Origin: Glycomyces amatae
GTDB lineage: Bacteria; Actinomycetota; Actinomycetes; Mycobacteriales; Micromonosporaceae
Direction: 5' to 3'
DNA length: 46,333 nucleotides
Assembly (NCBI RefSeq): GCF_020991375.1
Contig: NZ_JAJLQZ010000030.1
Span: 1-46,333, forward strand
The position numbers and the translations under genes were made by a program. Below the pieces are notes generated by a model. It ran no database searches. It had not been told where the DNA came from and saw nothing but the letters and a program-made list of their open reading frames with translations. The number at the start of each line of letters is the position of its first letter. Position 1 is the stretch's first letter. This document shows, in pieces, positions 18,335-27,297 of this stretch.

Positions 18335-19637
18335 TCAGTTCGTGCCTCTCATCGTTCTCGGTGGCCGCCTCGGGGACGGTCTCGTCGGCTTCGGGCAGCC
18401 GCGCGACCCGCACCGTCTCGATGCGGTTGCGGCGGCCGACGGTGCCCTCGGCGGTCAGTTCGAGCCCGGCCAGCCGGGCCCGGTCGCCCGCGAGCGGCAC
18501 CTTGCCGAGCTCGGCGGCGAGCAGCCCGGCGACGGTGTCGACGTCCACCTCGGGCAGGTCCACGTCGAAGGCCTCGGCGAGGTCCTCGACGGACAGCCGG
18601 GCCGTCACGCGGGCGGTGCGGTCGTCGAGCCACGCCACGGGCGGCAGCTCCTGGTCGTACTCGTCGGTGATCTCGCCGACGATCTCCTCGAGGATGTCCT
18701 CGATGGTCACCAGCCCGGCGGTGCCGCCGTACTCGTCGACGACGACGGCGATGTGGATGCGGGCGGTCTGCATCTCGCGCAGCAGGTCGTCCACGGGCTT
18801 GGAGTCGGGCACGAACGAGACGGCGCGCATGACCTCCCCCACGGGATGGCCGGCGCCGTCGTCGAGGCGCACCAGGTCCTTGAGGTAGACCACGCCGCGC
18901 ACGTCGTCCAGGTCCTCGCCGATGACCGGGATGCGCGAGAAGCCCGAGCGGAGCGCGACCGCCTCGGCCTCGGCGGCGGGCGTCTCGGCGCTCACCCACA
19001 CCATGGCGGTGCGCGGGACCATGACCTCGCGGACCACGGTGTCGCCCAAGGCGAACACGGAGGCGATCATGTCGCGCTCCTCGTGGTCCACGGTCCCCTG
19101 GGCCTCGGCGGCCTCGACCAGTTCGCGGATCTCGATCTCGGAGGTCGCGAACGGGCCCTCGCGGAAGCCCTTGCCGGGAGTGACGGCGTTGCCGACGAGG
19201 ATGAGGAGCTTGGCGAGCGGGCCGAGCGCGGTCCCGAGCAGGGCCACGGGGCCCGCCACGGCGAGCGCGATCGGGTAGGCGTGCTGGCGGCCGAGGGTGC
19301 GCGGGTTGACGCCGATGACGATGAAGGACACGACGGTCATGACGGCCGCGGAGATCCCCACGGCCGTCCAGGAGTCGTTCCAGGTGTCGAAGGCGACGAC
19401 GGCGACGATCGCGATCGCGGCCGCCTCGCAGGCCAGGCGCAGCAGGATCAGCAGGTTGAGGTGCCGCGGCAGGTCCTCGCCGATCTTGGCGAGCGACTCG
19501 GCGCCGCGCCGGCGCTGCTCGGCGAGCTCGGCGGTGCGGGCGGGCGAGACGTTGGTGATCGCCGCGTCGACCATGGCGGCGCCCCCGGCGACGAGGATCA
19601 GCGCGACCGCCGTCGCCAGGAGCGTGTAGGGCGCCAT
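18327..19637 (-). CDS. CorC/HlyC-type CBS-domain membrane protein
   Basis: A 436-residue protein. Residues 1-180 are a DUF21/CNNM transmembrane domain with about four hydrophobic segments. Two CBS domains follow at about 200-320 (VMVPRTAMVWV, SRIPVIGEDLDDVRGVVYLKDL, HIAVVVDEYGGTAGLVTIEDILEEIVGEI). A CorC_HlyC domain is at about 340-415. Family members take part in Mg2+/Co2+ homeostasis. It lies 7 bp downstream of ybeY and overlaps the cdd-like gene by 8 nt. The older label haemolysin is not supported by the sequence. The start is the ATG at 19637. Confidence 0.93.
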   Translation of the reverse strand: MAPYTLLATAVALILVAGGAAMVDAAITNVSPARTAELAEQRRRGAESLAKIGEDLPRHLNLLILLRLACEAAAIAIVAVVAFDTWNDSWTAVGISAAVMTVVSFIVIGVNPRTLGRQHAYPIALAVAGPVALLGTALGPLAKLLILVGNAVTPGKGFREGPFATSEIEIRELVEAAEAQGTVDHEERDMIASVFALGDTVVREVMVPRTAMVWVSAETPAAEAEAVALRSGFSRIPVIGEDLDDVRGVVYLKDLVRLDDGAGHPVGEVMRAVSFVPDSKPVDDLLREMQTARIHIAVVVDEYGGTAGLVTIEDILEEIVGEITDEYDQELPPVAWLDDRTARVTARLSVEDLAEAFDVDLPEVDVDTVAGLLAAELGKVPLAGDRARLAGLELTAEGTVGRRNRIETVRVARLPEADETVPEAATENDERHELNV

Positions 19638-19644
19638 CGTGGCC

Positions 19645-20118
19645 TCACTCGCCGCCGTCGGCGGCGCGTTTGGCGCGCCAGGCGTCGAGCAGCCGGTTCT
19701 GGAGGCCGAACATCTCCTTGGCCTGCTCCGGTTCGGCGTGGTCGTAGCCGAGGATGTGGAGCACCCCGTGGACGGTGAGCATGTGCATCTCGTCGGCGGT
19801 GGAGTGCCCGGCGTCCTTGGCCTGGGCCTCGGCCACCTCGGGCGAGAGGACGAGGTCGCCGAGGATGGGCGTGCCCGGCTCGGAGGAGTCGGGGCGGCCG
19901 GGCATGGCGTCGTCCATCGGGAACGAGAGGACGTCGGTGGGCCCGGTGCCGCCCATCCAGCGGCGGTTGAGCTCGGTCATGTGCTCGATGTCGACGATGA
20001 GGACCGAGAGCTCCGCGAGCGGGTTGACCCCCATCTCGTGGAGGGCGAAGTCGGCGACGGCGCGGATGCCGGACTCGTCGACTGCCAGCCCCGACTCATT
20101 GATGATCTCGATGCCCAC
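19645..20118 (-). CDS. ybeY: Endoribonuclease YbeY
   Basis: A 157-residue zinc-dependent rRNA-processing endoribonuclease involved in 16S 3' end maturation and ribosome quality control. The metal motif H-x3-H-x5-H is present as [11 protein letters not shown], and GDLVLSPE and TDVLSFP are typical. The GTG at 20118 (GIEIINESG) lies inside the 3' end of phoH, overlapping it by 23 nt, so the two are translationally coupled. It is followed after 7 bp by the corC-like gene. Confidence 0.96.
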   Translation of the reverse strand: MGIEIINESGLAVDESGIRAVADFALHEMGVNPLAELSVLIVDIEHMTELNRRWMGGTGPTDVLSFPMDDAMPGRPDSSEPGTPILGDLVLSPEVAEAQAKDAGHSTADEMHMLTVHGVLHILGYDHAEPEQAKEMFGLQNRLLDAWRAKRAADGGE

Positions 20119-22216
20119 GGTTTCCTCGCTGCCCCTTCTTCGGGCCGCCCTGCCTGGCGTCCCACTTCTCGTAGGCGTTCACGATATCGCTGACCAGCTG
20201 GTGCCGTACGACGTCGTCGGCCGAGAGGGTGGCGAAGTGCACGTCGTCGACGTCCGCGAGGATGTCGCGGACGACGCGCAGCCCGGAGGTGGCGTTGCCG
20301 GGCAGGTCGACCTGGGTGATGTCGCCGGTGACGACGATCTTGGAGCCGAAGCCCAGGCGCGTGAGGAACATCTTCATCTGTTCGGGCGTGGTGTTCTGCG
20401 CCTCGTCGAGAATGATGAACGCGTCGTTCAACGTGTTGTGCGTGACCAGGTAGTCCTCGGTGACGTACAGCGAGTCGGCGGCGGCGACCTGGATGCACAC
20501 CGCCTCCTCCTCGCCCGCGTGCTCGATGGAGTCGATGAAGCGCATCGGGCGGCCGCCACGGGAGGCGTTGTACTTCGCCGCCTTCCGCTCGAGCCTGAAC
20601 GGCTCGATGCCTTCGGGAAGGCGGATGTCGACGACGTGGGCGTCCTGGCGGTACAGGACCTCGCGGCCCTTGGCGCGGCCCGGCTTGCGGCCCTCGGCGG
20701 GCCGACGGCGGGTGTAGGCCACGCCCCCGAGCGACTGCACGAGTTCGACCACGTGGTCGCGGAGCACGATCGAGGTCGTCGTGTACTGGATCCGGCAGGT
20801 GCGGTCCTTCTGGGCGACCGGCCCGCCGTCGGAGTCCAGCAGGCCCTGAAGCAGTGCAAGACGGACTTCGGCGGTGTTGAACCTGTAGACCTCGGGAATG
20901 AACTTGCTGTGCGACTGCGTGCCGATGAGCTCGAGTTCGCGGAGCACCTCGGTCACCGGGTTCGCGATCGTGATCACATCGCCGGTTTCGGCGATGCGGT
21001 TGAGCACGTAGTCGGGACCTGCCTTGTGGCGCACGCGGACGCCTGGGAGCGCCGATTCGAGCTCCGCTGCGAGTTCCGGGTCGGCAGTGCTGAACGACGG
21101 TGTGGTGGAACCGGTGAGGCATCCGTCCCCGAGCAGCAGCCCGAGTGCGTAAGGGTCCATCGGGACCGCGCGTTCAGGGAACCGAGCCGGTGCGCTGATC
21201 AGCGGCAGCTCGTACTTCCGCTGGTGATGGACTCGGAGATCGTCGATCATCTCCTGGGTCTCGAGGATGCGGTAGGGCTTACCGCGGCGCTTGTCAGCGG
21301 CGGTCTTCACCGCCCAGAGGTGTTCCGCCGTAGCCAGCGTGAACGCCCCGTCCTGCGTCATGACCCGGAAGATCTCCTTCTTCCCCTGCGGGAAGACGCC
21401 GAGAACCGGGGTCGGTTCGCCGTTCGAGCCGACGACGAGGTCGCCGACTTCGAGCTCACCGATCGGCCGCCAGCCGTCCGGAGTCAAGACGTTGGTGAAC
21501 ACCGGATGGGCGCGGCCCCGCATGAAGGCCAGGGGCGCCACTTCGATGGTGCCGTTCTCCATGAGCTTGGGGATGGAGGCCGGGTCGATCATGTCGTGCA
21601 GCGCGTCGTAGAGCGGGCGCAGGTACGGGTCGATCTTCTCGAAGAGCGTGCCGGGCAGGAAGCCCAACTTCTCGCCGGCCTCGACGGCGGGCCGGGTGAG
21701 GATGATCCGGTTGATCTCCTTGGACTGGAGCGCCTGCACGGCCTTGGCCATCGCGAGGTAGGTCTTGCCGGTGCCGGCGGGGCCGATCCCGAAGATGATG
21801 GTGTTCTCGTCGATCGCCTCGACGTAGCGCTTCTGGCCGAAGGTCTTGGGCCGGATGGCCTTGCCGCGCTTGGAGATGATGTTGTGCGTGAGCACGTCGG
21901 CGGGGCGTTCGCCGGGCGCGGCCTTGAGCATGTTCTCGGTGCGCCGGATGATGTCGGGATCGACGTTCTCGCCGTTCTCGATCAAGGCGAGCAGCTCCTT
22001 CACGAGTCGTTCGGCGGCGTGCAGGTCGCCGTTGAGTCCGGTGAGGGTGATGGTGTCCCCGCGCACGTGGAGGTCGACGCCGGGGTTGCGGCGCTCGAGG
22101 TAGCGGAGGTTCTCGTCGGCGCGGCCCAGCAGTGCCATGAGCGAGCCCTGGTCGCCGACGGTGATCGTGGACGTGATCGTCGAGGTGTTCTTGACGTTGT
22201 CAGAGCGGTCGGTCAT
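20096..22216 (-). CDS. phoH: PhoH-family ATPase/nuclease interrupted by an intein
   Basis: A 706-residue precursor. The host protein is a PhoH-type P-loop ATPase: an N-terminal KH-like domain (1-110), Walker A GPAGTGKT (145-152), [18 protein letters not shown], and after the intein Walker [11 protein letters not shown] (about 599-608) and [11 protein letters not shown]. Removing residues 236-594 leaves 347 residues, the normal length, and joins FMRGR to TLNDAF, restoring the conserved stretch. PhoH proteins are found with ybeY and era and are thought to act on RNA. Start ATG at 22216 (MTDRSDN). First gene of a run phoH-ybeY-corC-cdd-era-DUF6508. Confidence 0.96.
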   Translation of the reverse strand: MTDRSDNVKNTSTITSTITVGDQGSLMALLGRADENLRYLERRNPGVDLHVRGDTITLTGLNGDLHAAERLVKELLALIENGENVDPDIIRRTENMLKAAPGERPADVLTHNIISKRGKAIRPKTFGQKRYVEAIDENTIIFGIGPAGTGKTYLAMAKAVQALQSKEINRIILTRPAVEAGEKLGFLPGTLFEKIDPYLRPLYDALHDMIDPASIPKLMENGTIEVAPLAFMRGRAHPVFTNVLTPDGWRPIGELEVGDLVVGSNGEPTPVLGVFPQGKKEIFRVMTQDGAFTLATAEHLWAVKTAADKRRGKPYRILETQEMIDDLRVHHQRKYELPLISAPARFPERAVPMDPYALGLLLGDGCLTGSTTPSFSTADPELAAELESALPGVRVRHKAGPDYVLNRIAETGDVITIANPVTEVLRELELIGTQSHSKFIPEVYRFNTAEVRLALLQGLLDSDGGPVAQKDRTCRIQYTTTSIVLRDHVVELVQSLGGVAYTRRRPAEGRKPGRAKGREVLYRQDAHVVDIRLPEGIEPFRLERKAAKYNASRGGRPMRFIDSIEHAGEEEAVCIQVAAADSLYVTEDYLVTHNTLNDAFIILDEAQNTTPEQMKMFLTRLGFGSKIVVTGDITQVDLPGNATSGLRVVRDILADVDDVHFATLSADDVVRHQLVSDIVNAYEKWDARQGGPKKGQRGNRGHRDHQ
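20435..21511 (-). mobile_element. PhoH intein with LAGLIDADG endonuclease, class 3 type
   Basis: Residues 236-594 of the PhoH precursor (359 aa). The first residue is Ala ([17 protein letters not shown]), not Cys or Ser. Block B is [11 protein letters not shown] with His and Trp; block F carries Cys in AVCIQVA; the end is YLVTHN, followed by Thr+1. The Trp, block-F Cys and pre-HN Thr triplet marks class 3 inteins, which start splicing from the internal Cys. Two LAGLIDADG helices, LGLLLGDG and [10 protein letters not shown], show a complete homing endonuclease domain. It sits just before Walker B of the host, a typical conserved insertion point. Confidence 0.9.
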
Positions 22217-22354
22217 AGGCTTCGCCCGCCAGGGCTGTTCGCCACCTGCTTCCTCACTTGCGGTCCTCAGCGGCCGTTGGTCCGCTGCATGAGCCTCAAT
22301 GGTAGTTCCTGGCCGCGACGGGGAACAACGAGTAATCGAGGCGGCGGTGTGATT

Positions 22355-22708
22355 TCAGGCCGAGACCATCGGTCCGAGCGGTTTTCCGCCGACCACGTGG
22401 AAATGCACGTGGAAGACGTCCTGGCCGCTGTCGGGGCCGGAGTTGGCGATCAGGCGCCAGCCGGAGTCGGCGACGCCTTCGGCTGCGGCGACCTCGGCGG
22501 CGACGGCGAGGACGTCGCCCGCCAGGGCCGGGTCGGCGGCGGTGAGCTCGGCGACGTTCGCGTAGTGGTCCTTGGGGATGACCAGCACGTGCGTGGGGGC
22601 CTTCGGGTAGAGGTCGCGGAAGGCGAGGACCCGTTCGGTCTCGGCGACCTTGGTGGAGGGGATCTCCCCCGCGGCGAGCTTGCAGAAGAGGCAGTCGGTG
22701 TCGGTCAT
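22355..22708 (-). CDS. HIT-family nucleotide-binding protein
   Basis: A 117-residue histidine-triad protein of the HinT type, hydrolysing purine nucleoside phosphoramidates or related adenylates. The catalytic HVHFHVVGG is at about 100-108, and the N-terminal CLFCKLAAGEIPS carries the CxxC of zinc-binding HIT proteins. The start is the ATG at 22708; the long upstream frame is a shadow of rsmE. It follows rsmE by 14 bp on the same strand and is likely cotranscribed with it. Confidence 0.95.
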   Translation of the reverse strand: MTDTDCLFCKLAAGEIPSTKVAETERVLAFRDLYPKAPTHVLVIPKDHYANVAELTAADPALAGDVLAVAAEVAAAEGVADSGWRLIANSGPDSGQDVFHVHFHVVGGKPLGPMVSA

Positions 22709-22722
22709 TCGATGGATCTTAG

Positions 22723-23448
22723 TCACCAGCGGCCGAGGCGGGCCTGGAGCACCGCGAGGGCGGCGGGCCCGGCGGTGGAGGTGCGCAGGACGGTGTCGCC
22801 GAGGCGGACCGGTTCGCCGAACTCCTCGAGGGCGGCGAGCTCGTCGGGGCTGATGGAGCCCTCGGGGCCGATGACGAGGGCGATCTCGCCGGTCTCGGGC
22901 AGGTCGGCCCGGGAGAGCGGCAGGGTCGCCTCCTCGTGGAGGACGAGCACGCGGGCGGCGGCGCGCAGGCGCTGCACGAGCCGCCTGGTGGTGTGGAGCT
23001 CGGCGACGTGCGCGAGGTGGGCGCGGCGGGCCTGCTTGGAGGCCTCGCGGGCGGTGGCGGTCCATTTGGCGCGGGCCTTGTCGCCGCGGGGGCCCTTCCA
23101 TTGGACGATGGAGCGCGAGGCGGCCCAGGGGACCACTTCGTCCACGCCGATCTCGGTGAGCATCTGGACGGCGCGTTCGCCGCGGTCGCCCTTGGGCAGG
23201 GCCTGGACGACGGTGAGCTTCGGGTCGGGGGCCGGGAGGGTGCGCCGGTCGAGGATGTCGAGGCGCAGGGACCCGCGTTCGGCGGCGGTCACGCGCGCGG
23301 CGGCGAGGCCGCCGGCGCCGTCGGCGAGCAGCAGCGTCTCGCCGGGCTGGAGGCGCTGCACGTCGGCGGCGTGGTGCCCTTCGGGCCCGTCGAGGGTGAA
23401 GTCGTCGGCGGCCGGGAGGGCGTCGACGAGGAAGACCGGATCGCTCAC
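22723..23448 (-). CDS. rsmE: 16S rRNA m3U1498 methyltransferase RsmE
   Basis: A 241-residue SPOUT methyltransferase that N3-methylates U1498 of 16S rRNA in the decoding centre. The N-terminal PUA-like part includes EGHHAADVQRLQPGE. The C-terminal knot has QALPKGDRGERAVQMLTEIGVDEVVPW, then EIALVIGPEGSISPDELAALE and RLGDTVLRTSTA, which form the SAM site. The gene lies between dnaJ and the HIT gene. Its own upstream region is the GTAC repeat array, so that array may hold its promoter. Confidence 0.96.
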   Translation of the reverse strand: MSDPVFLVDALPAADDFTLDGPEGHHAADVQRLQPGETLLLADGAGGLAAARVTAAERGSLRLDILDRRTLPAPDPKLTVVQALPKGDRGERAVQMLTEIGVDEVVPWAASRSIVQWKGPRGDKARAKWTATAREASKQARRAHLAHVAELHTTRRLVQRLRAAARVLVLHEEATLPLSRADLPETGEIALVIGPEGSISPDELAALEEFGEPVRLGDTVLRTSTAGPAALAVLQARLGRW

Positions 23449-23506
23449 CGGGACAGCCTAATCACGGCGGGGGCGCGGGTACGGGCGACCGCCCGCGGTG
23501 TGCGGT

Positions 23507-23710
23507 CGTACTTTGTACGGCTTATCGATATTCGCCGTACAAAGTACGGTGTACGACGCACGTCGTAGCGTTCGACATCGCCCGATAACCGTGCGCCGCA
23601 CGATTCACCTTGCTCATCGCACAAAGTACGTTGTACTTAGTACGTCATACATCGCACGCTCAGCATGAACGCGAACACATCACCGCGCAAAGTACACCGT
23701 ACTGCGTACG
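23507..23710. repeat. GTAC heptamer array (11 GTAC sites in 202 bp)
   Basis: GTAC begins at 23508, 23515; 23537, 23544, 23551; 23626, 23633, 23640; 23692, 23699, 23706. Within each group the step is exactly 7 bp, giving one double and three triple (GTACNNN) units, for example GTACAAAGTACGGTGTAC and GTACGTTGTACTTAGTAC. The first two groups also form a perfect 15-bp inverted repeat (23507-23521 with 23534-23548, 12-base loop). The segment is A/T-richer than the flanking genes. It lies between the dnaJ stop and the rsmE start. It looks like a multi-site protein-binding array or an RNA structure; function unknown. Confidence 0.9.
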
Positions 23711-23719
23711 AATTCGCGC

Positions 23720-24853
23720 CTAGGCGTGGCCGTTGAAAGCGTCCCTCATCCGGCTAAAAAAACCGGAACCGCCTTTGACCTCTTTGATCTCCTCGTCGCG
23801 CAGGCTCGCGAGCTTCTTCAGGAGCTCTTCCTGCTCGGCGTCGACCTTGGTGGGGGTGCGCACGTCGAGTTCGACGAACAGGTCGCCGCGGGCGCCGCCG
23901 CCGCGCAGCTTCGGGACGCCGTGGCCGCGGACCTTCTTGACCGTCCCCGGCTGCGTGCCGGGGGAGAGCTCGACCTCGACCTGGTCGTCCAGGGTGTGGA
24001 TGTTCAGCTTGGTGCCCAGGGCGGCCTGCGTCATCGGCACGCGGACGCGGCAGCGCAGGTCCGAGCCCTCGCGGGTGAAGACCTCGTGGGGCTTCTCGTG
24101 GACCTCGACGTACAGGTCGCCGGCGGGGCCGCCGCCGGGGCCGACCTCGCCCTCGCCGGAGAGGCGGATGCGCATGCCGTCCTCGACGCCCGCGGGCACC
24201 TTCACGGTGATGCGCCGGCGCGAGCGCACGCGGCCCTCGCCGCCGCACTTGCGGCACGGGTCGGTGATGATCGTGCCGTAGCCCGAGCAGGCCGAGCAGG
24301 GGCGCGCGGTGCGGACCTGGCCGAGGATCGTGCGCTGCACGACCTGGACCTCGCCGGAGCCGCCGCAGGTCGTGCACGCCTGCGGTTCGGTGTTCCCCTC
24401 GGTGCAGGAGCCGTTGCAGGCGTCGCAGAGGATCGCGGTGTCCACGGTCAGCGTCGACTCGGTGCCGAAGGCGACCTCCTCGAGGTCGAGGTCAAGACGC
24501 AGGAGGGCGTCGTTGCCCGGCCGGGTGCGCGAGCGCGGGCCGCGGCGGCCGAAGCCGCCCATGGAGCCGCCGAAGAAGGCGTCCATGATGTCCTCGAAGC
24601 CCATGAACGGCGCGCCCGCGGCGCCGCCGGGGGTGCGGGCGAACGGGTCGCCCCCCGCGTCGACGACCGCGCGCTTCTGGGGGTCCATGAGGACCTCGAA
24701 GGCCGCGTTGATCTCCTGGAGGCGCTCTTGAGCGTCGGGCTCGTCGCTGACGTCGGGGTGGTACTTGCGCGCCAGCTTCCGGTACGCCTTCTTGAGCTCG
24801 TCGTCGGTGGCGTTCCGGTCGACGCCGAGAATGCCGTAGTAGTCCTTAGCCAC
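23720..24853 (-). CDS. dnaJ: Chaperone DnaJ (HrcA-linked copy)
   Basis: A 377-residue DnaJ co-chaperone that stimulates Hsp70 ATP hydrolysis and delivers unfolded proteins. The J-domain (1-70) has RKYHPDVSDE with the HPD motif. A short Gly/Phe region follows (MGFEDIMDAFFGGSMGGFG). The zinc domain has four Cys pairs: CDACNGSC, CTTCGGSG, CSACSGYG and CRKCGGEG. In the first the last Gly of CxxCxGxG is Cys; metal ligands are kept. The C-terminal substrate domain is complete. The ATG at 24853 is 15 bp after hrcA, so both are under the CIRCE operator. No dnaK or grpE is in the window; this is the actinobacterial DnaJ2-type locus. Confidence 0.96.
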   Translation of the reverse strand: MAKDYYGILGVDRNATDDELKKAYRKLARKYHPDVSDEPDAQERLQEINAAFEVLMDPQKRAVVDAGGDPFARTPGGAAGAPFMGFEDIMDAFFGGSMGGFGRRGPRSRTRPGNDALLRLDLDLEEVAFGTESTLTVDTAILCDACNGSCTEGNTEPQACTTCGGSGEVQVVQRTILGQVRTARPCSACSGYGTIITDPCRKCGGEGRVRSRRRITVKVPAGVEDGMRIRLSGEGEVGPGGGPAGDLYVEVHEKPHEVFTREGSDLRCRVRVPMTQAALGTKLNIHTLDDQVEVELSPGTQPGTVKKVRGHGVPKLRGGGARGDLFVELDVRTPTKVDAEQEELLKKLASLRDEEIKEVKGGSGFFSRMRDAFNGHA

Positions 24854-24868
24854 GTGCGCTCTGTCCTG

Positions 24869-25885
24869 TCAGCGGTTCTGTTCCAAAATCTCGGACACGT
24901 ACCGGGCCACGGCGCGAACGGCCGCGATGGTGCCCGGGTAGTCCATGCGGGTGGGGCCGAGGACGCCCATGTGGCCGACCACCGATCCCGGCCCGTATCC
25001 GGCGGCGACCACGGTGGTCTCGCGGAAGTCGTCGATCTCGTTCTCGTCGCCGATGCGGACCGTCAGGAGCGCGTTGGAGTCGGCCCGGCCCAGGAGCTGC
25101 ATGAGCACGACCTCCTCTTCGAGCGCTTCGAGGATGGGCCGCATGGACCCGGCGAAGAAGTTCCCGGCCCGGGTGAGGTTGGCGGCGCCGGCGACGGCGA
25201 GGCGCTCCTCGGTGCGGGCGACCACGGTCTCGCGGAGCACGCGGGCGAGGGCCTCGGCGCTGTCGCGCAGTTCGGGGCGGGCCAGGGAGGCGAGGTTGGC
25301 GATGATGCGGGGGGCGTCGGCCAGGGCCCTGCCCTGGAGCTGCTCGTTGGCGAGCCGGCGCAGTTCGAGGACGTTCTCCTCGCTGAGCTCGGCGGGCACT
25401 TCGACGTAGCGCTGCTCGACCCGGCCGGTGTCGGTGATCATGACGATCATGAGCCGGGTCGGGGTGACCGCGACGATCTCGAGGTGGCGCACCGAGGAGC
25501 GGTTGAGGCTCGGGTACTGGACCACGGCGACCTGGTGGGTGAGCTGGGCGAGCAGGCGCACGGTGCGGGTGACGACGTCGTCGAGGTCGATGGCCTCGGA
25601 GAGGAAGCGGTGCACGGCGCGGCGCTCGGCCGACGAGAGCGGCTTGATCTTGCCGAGCCGGTCGACGAACAGGCGGTAGCCCTTCGCGGTCGGGATGCGC
25701 CCGGCGGAGGTGTGCGGCTGCTGGATGTAGCCGGCCTCTTCGAGGTAGGCCATGTCGTTGCGGACCGTCGCGGCGGAGACGCCGAGGGCGTGGCGCTGCG
25801 CGACCGCCTTGGAGCCGACGGGCTCCTGGGTCGCGACGTAGTCCTCGACGATGGCGCGCAGGACTTCGAGCTTGCGATCGTCCAT
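24869..25885 (-). CDS. hrcA: Heat-inducible transcription repressor HrcA
   Basis: A 338-residue repressor of class I heat-shock genes that binds CIRCE operators with the help of GroEL. An N-terminal winged helix is present ([46 protein letters not shown]), followed by a GAF-like and a dimerisation region. The chosen start is the ATG at 25885 ([10 protein letters not shown]), with GGAG close before it; a GTG nine bases further upstream is an alternative. A CIRCE element lies about 80 bp upstream, so the gene represses itself and dnaJ. Confidence 0.96.
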   Translation of the reverse strand: MDDRKLEVLRAIVEDYVATQEPVGSKAVAQRHALGVSAATVRNDMAYLEEAGYIQQPHTSAGRIPTAKGYRLFVDRLGKIKPLSSAERRAVHRFLSEAIDLDDVVTRTVRLLAQLTHQVAVVQYPSLNRSSVRHLEIVAVTPTRLMIVMITDTGRVEQRYVEVPAELSEENVLELRRLANEQLQGRALADAPRIIANLASLARPELRDSAEALARVLRETVVARTEERLAVAGAANLTRAGNFFAGSMRPILEALEEEVVLMQLLGRADSNALLTVRIGDENEIDDFRETTVVAAGYGPGSVVGHMGVLGPTRMDYPGTIAAVRAVARYVSEILEQNR

Positions 25886-25966
25886 CGCCTCCACGTCCCC
25901 TCGGTCTCGAAGCCAGTCGGTCAGGTCCCGCGAACTGAGCTCGGGCTCAGTCGGCCGGACTCAAGT

Positions 25967-25993
25967 TTGGCACTCCCGGTCCGGGAGTGCCAG
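25967..25993. promoter_or_regulatory. CIRCE operator of hrcA-dnaJ
   Basis: TTGGCACTC, nine bases, GAGTGCCAG: the form of CIRCE (TTAGCACTC-N9-GAGTGCTAA) with the third and the last two bases changed. It stands about 80 bp before hrcA on the minus strand and is the binding site for HrcA. Confidence 0.92.
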
Positions 25994-26006
25994 TCTACGT
26001 GTGCGG

Positions 26007-27140
26007 TCAGGCGGCCGGGAGGACGAGCGCGCCGTTGTCGTCGACGGTCACTCCGGCGTCGCCGAAGTCGTCGGCGAGCTCGTTGAGGTCGTCGAACGCG
26101 CCGTTGTCCTCGTCGACCTGGGGGTAGCCGTCGCCGTCCATGCGGGTGGCGACCGCCTGGGCGGCGGTGATGGTGCCGTCCTCGCTGATGGTGACGGAGA
26201 CGACGGCCGAGCGGCCGAGCGGCCCGTCGGTGGCGAAGAGGTTCTGGCCGCCGCCGAAGTTCCCGAGCGAGTAGGCGATGAGCTTGCCGTTGTAGAGCTC
26301 CATGCCGCGCAGGACGTGGGGGCCGTGGCCGAAGACGAGGTCGGCGCCGTTGTCGACGCAGGTACGGGCGAAGGCGCGGGTGTCGCCGCGGTCCTCGCCG
26401 AGGTAGGTCTCGACGCCTTCGGGGACGTGCCGGTGGTCGGTGCCCTCGGCGCCGAGGTGGGCGGTGGCGATGACGATGTCGGCCTGCTCCTTGGCGGAGG
26501 CGACGAGGGCGGCGACGGCGTCGAGGTCGCGGTTGTCGGTGTAGAACGTGTACGGCGCGAAGCCGACCAGGCCGACGGTGAGGCCGTTCTCGGTCTCGAC
26601 GAGGCAGACCTCGTCCTTGATGCCGCAGATCTCCATGCCGGCCTCGCGGACGGCCTCCTGGGTCTCGGTGGCGCCGTCGGGTCCGGCGTCCCAGCCGTGG
26701 TTGTTGGCCTGGTTGAGGACGTCGAAGCCGGCGTCGGCGAAGACCTGGGCGTACTCGGCGGGCAGCCGGAAGTAGGTGCACTGGCCGCCGCCGCACTTGT
26801 CGAACTCGAGGGTCGAGAGGGCGCCTTCGAGGTTGGCGATGACGACGTCGCCGGTGAGGAGGTCGGTCACGCCGTCGAAGAAGCTGGCGCCCTCGTCGGA
26901 GGCCGTCTGGTTGGGGTAGGAGCCGGGCATGGTGTCGCCGACGTGCGTGATGGTGATCTCGCGGGGCGGTTCGGGCGAGGGCGACTCGGAGGGGGTCTCC
27001 TCGGCGGCGCCGGCGCCGCCGTCGTCGGCGGGGGGCGGCTCCTCCTCGGAGCAGGCGGCGGCCGCGGCGAGGCCCGCGGCGGAGGCGACGAGGAGGCCGC
27101 GGCGGCGCAGGGTCGCGGCGGCGGGGGATGGCGTGTGCAT
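26007..27140 (-). CDS. CapA-family metallophosphatase-like lipoprotein
   Basis: A 377-residue exported protein of the CapA / poly-gamma-glutamate synthesis family, which has a calcineurin-like metallophosphatase fold. The signal has LRRRGLLVASAAG and lipobox LAAAAAC with Cys30 as lipid site, followed by a Glu/Pro/Ser linker to residue 58. The fold motifs are GDTMPG (GD), NLEG, NQANNHGWDAG, TAHLGAEG and FGHGPHVLRG. These residues would bind two metal ions. Stand-alone copies like this one are common in actinobacteria and do not necessarily make polyglutamate; the true substrate is unknown. A GGAG stands before the ATG at 27140. Confidence 0.92.
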   Translation of the reverse strand: MHTPSPAAATLRRRGLLVASAAGLAAAAACSEEEPPPADDGGAGAAEETPSESPSPEPPREITITHVGDTMPGSYPNQTASDEGASFFDGVTDLLTGDVVIANLEGALSTLEFDKCGGGQCTYFRLPAEYAQVFADAGFDVLNQANNHGWDAGPDGATETQEAVREAGMEICGIKDEVCLVETENGLTVGLVGFAPYTFYTDNRDLDAVAALVASAKEQADIVIATAHLGAEGTDHRHVPEGVETYLGEDRGDTRAFARTCVDNGADLVFGHGPHVLRGMELYNGKLIAYSLGNFGGGQNLFATDGPLGRSAVVSVTISEDGTITAAQAVATRMDGDGYPQVDEDNGAFDDLNELADDFGDAGVTVDDNGALVLPAA

Positions 27141-27297
27141 GGGTGGCGGGCTCCGGTGTCGGGGGACGGGGGCGGGGCTGGGCGGCGGCCGGTGCGTGTC
27201 GGCGCACGATGGGGGGCCGTCGCGGCCGCGAGGCGCACGAAATGTGAGGGTGCCTCGGCGACGGTGTCAAATCTACGGGTCGCCCGCTCGGGCGTCG

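Noticed and set aside
19754..23461. 1235-codon plus-strand frame across corC-ybeY-phoH-rsmE
   Set aside because: Antisense shadow of several well-identified genes.
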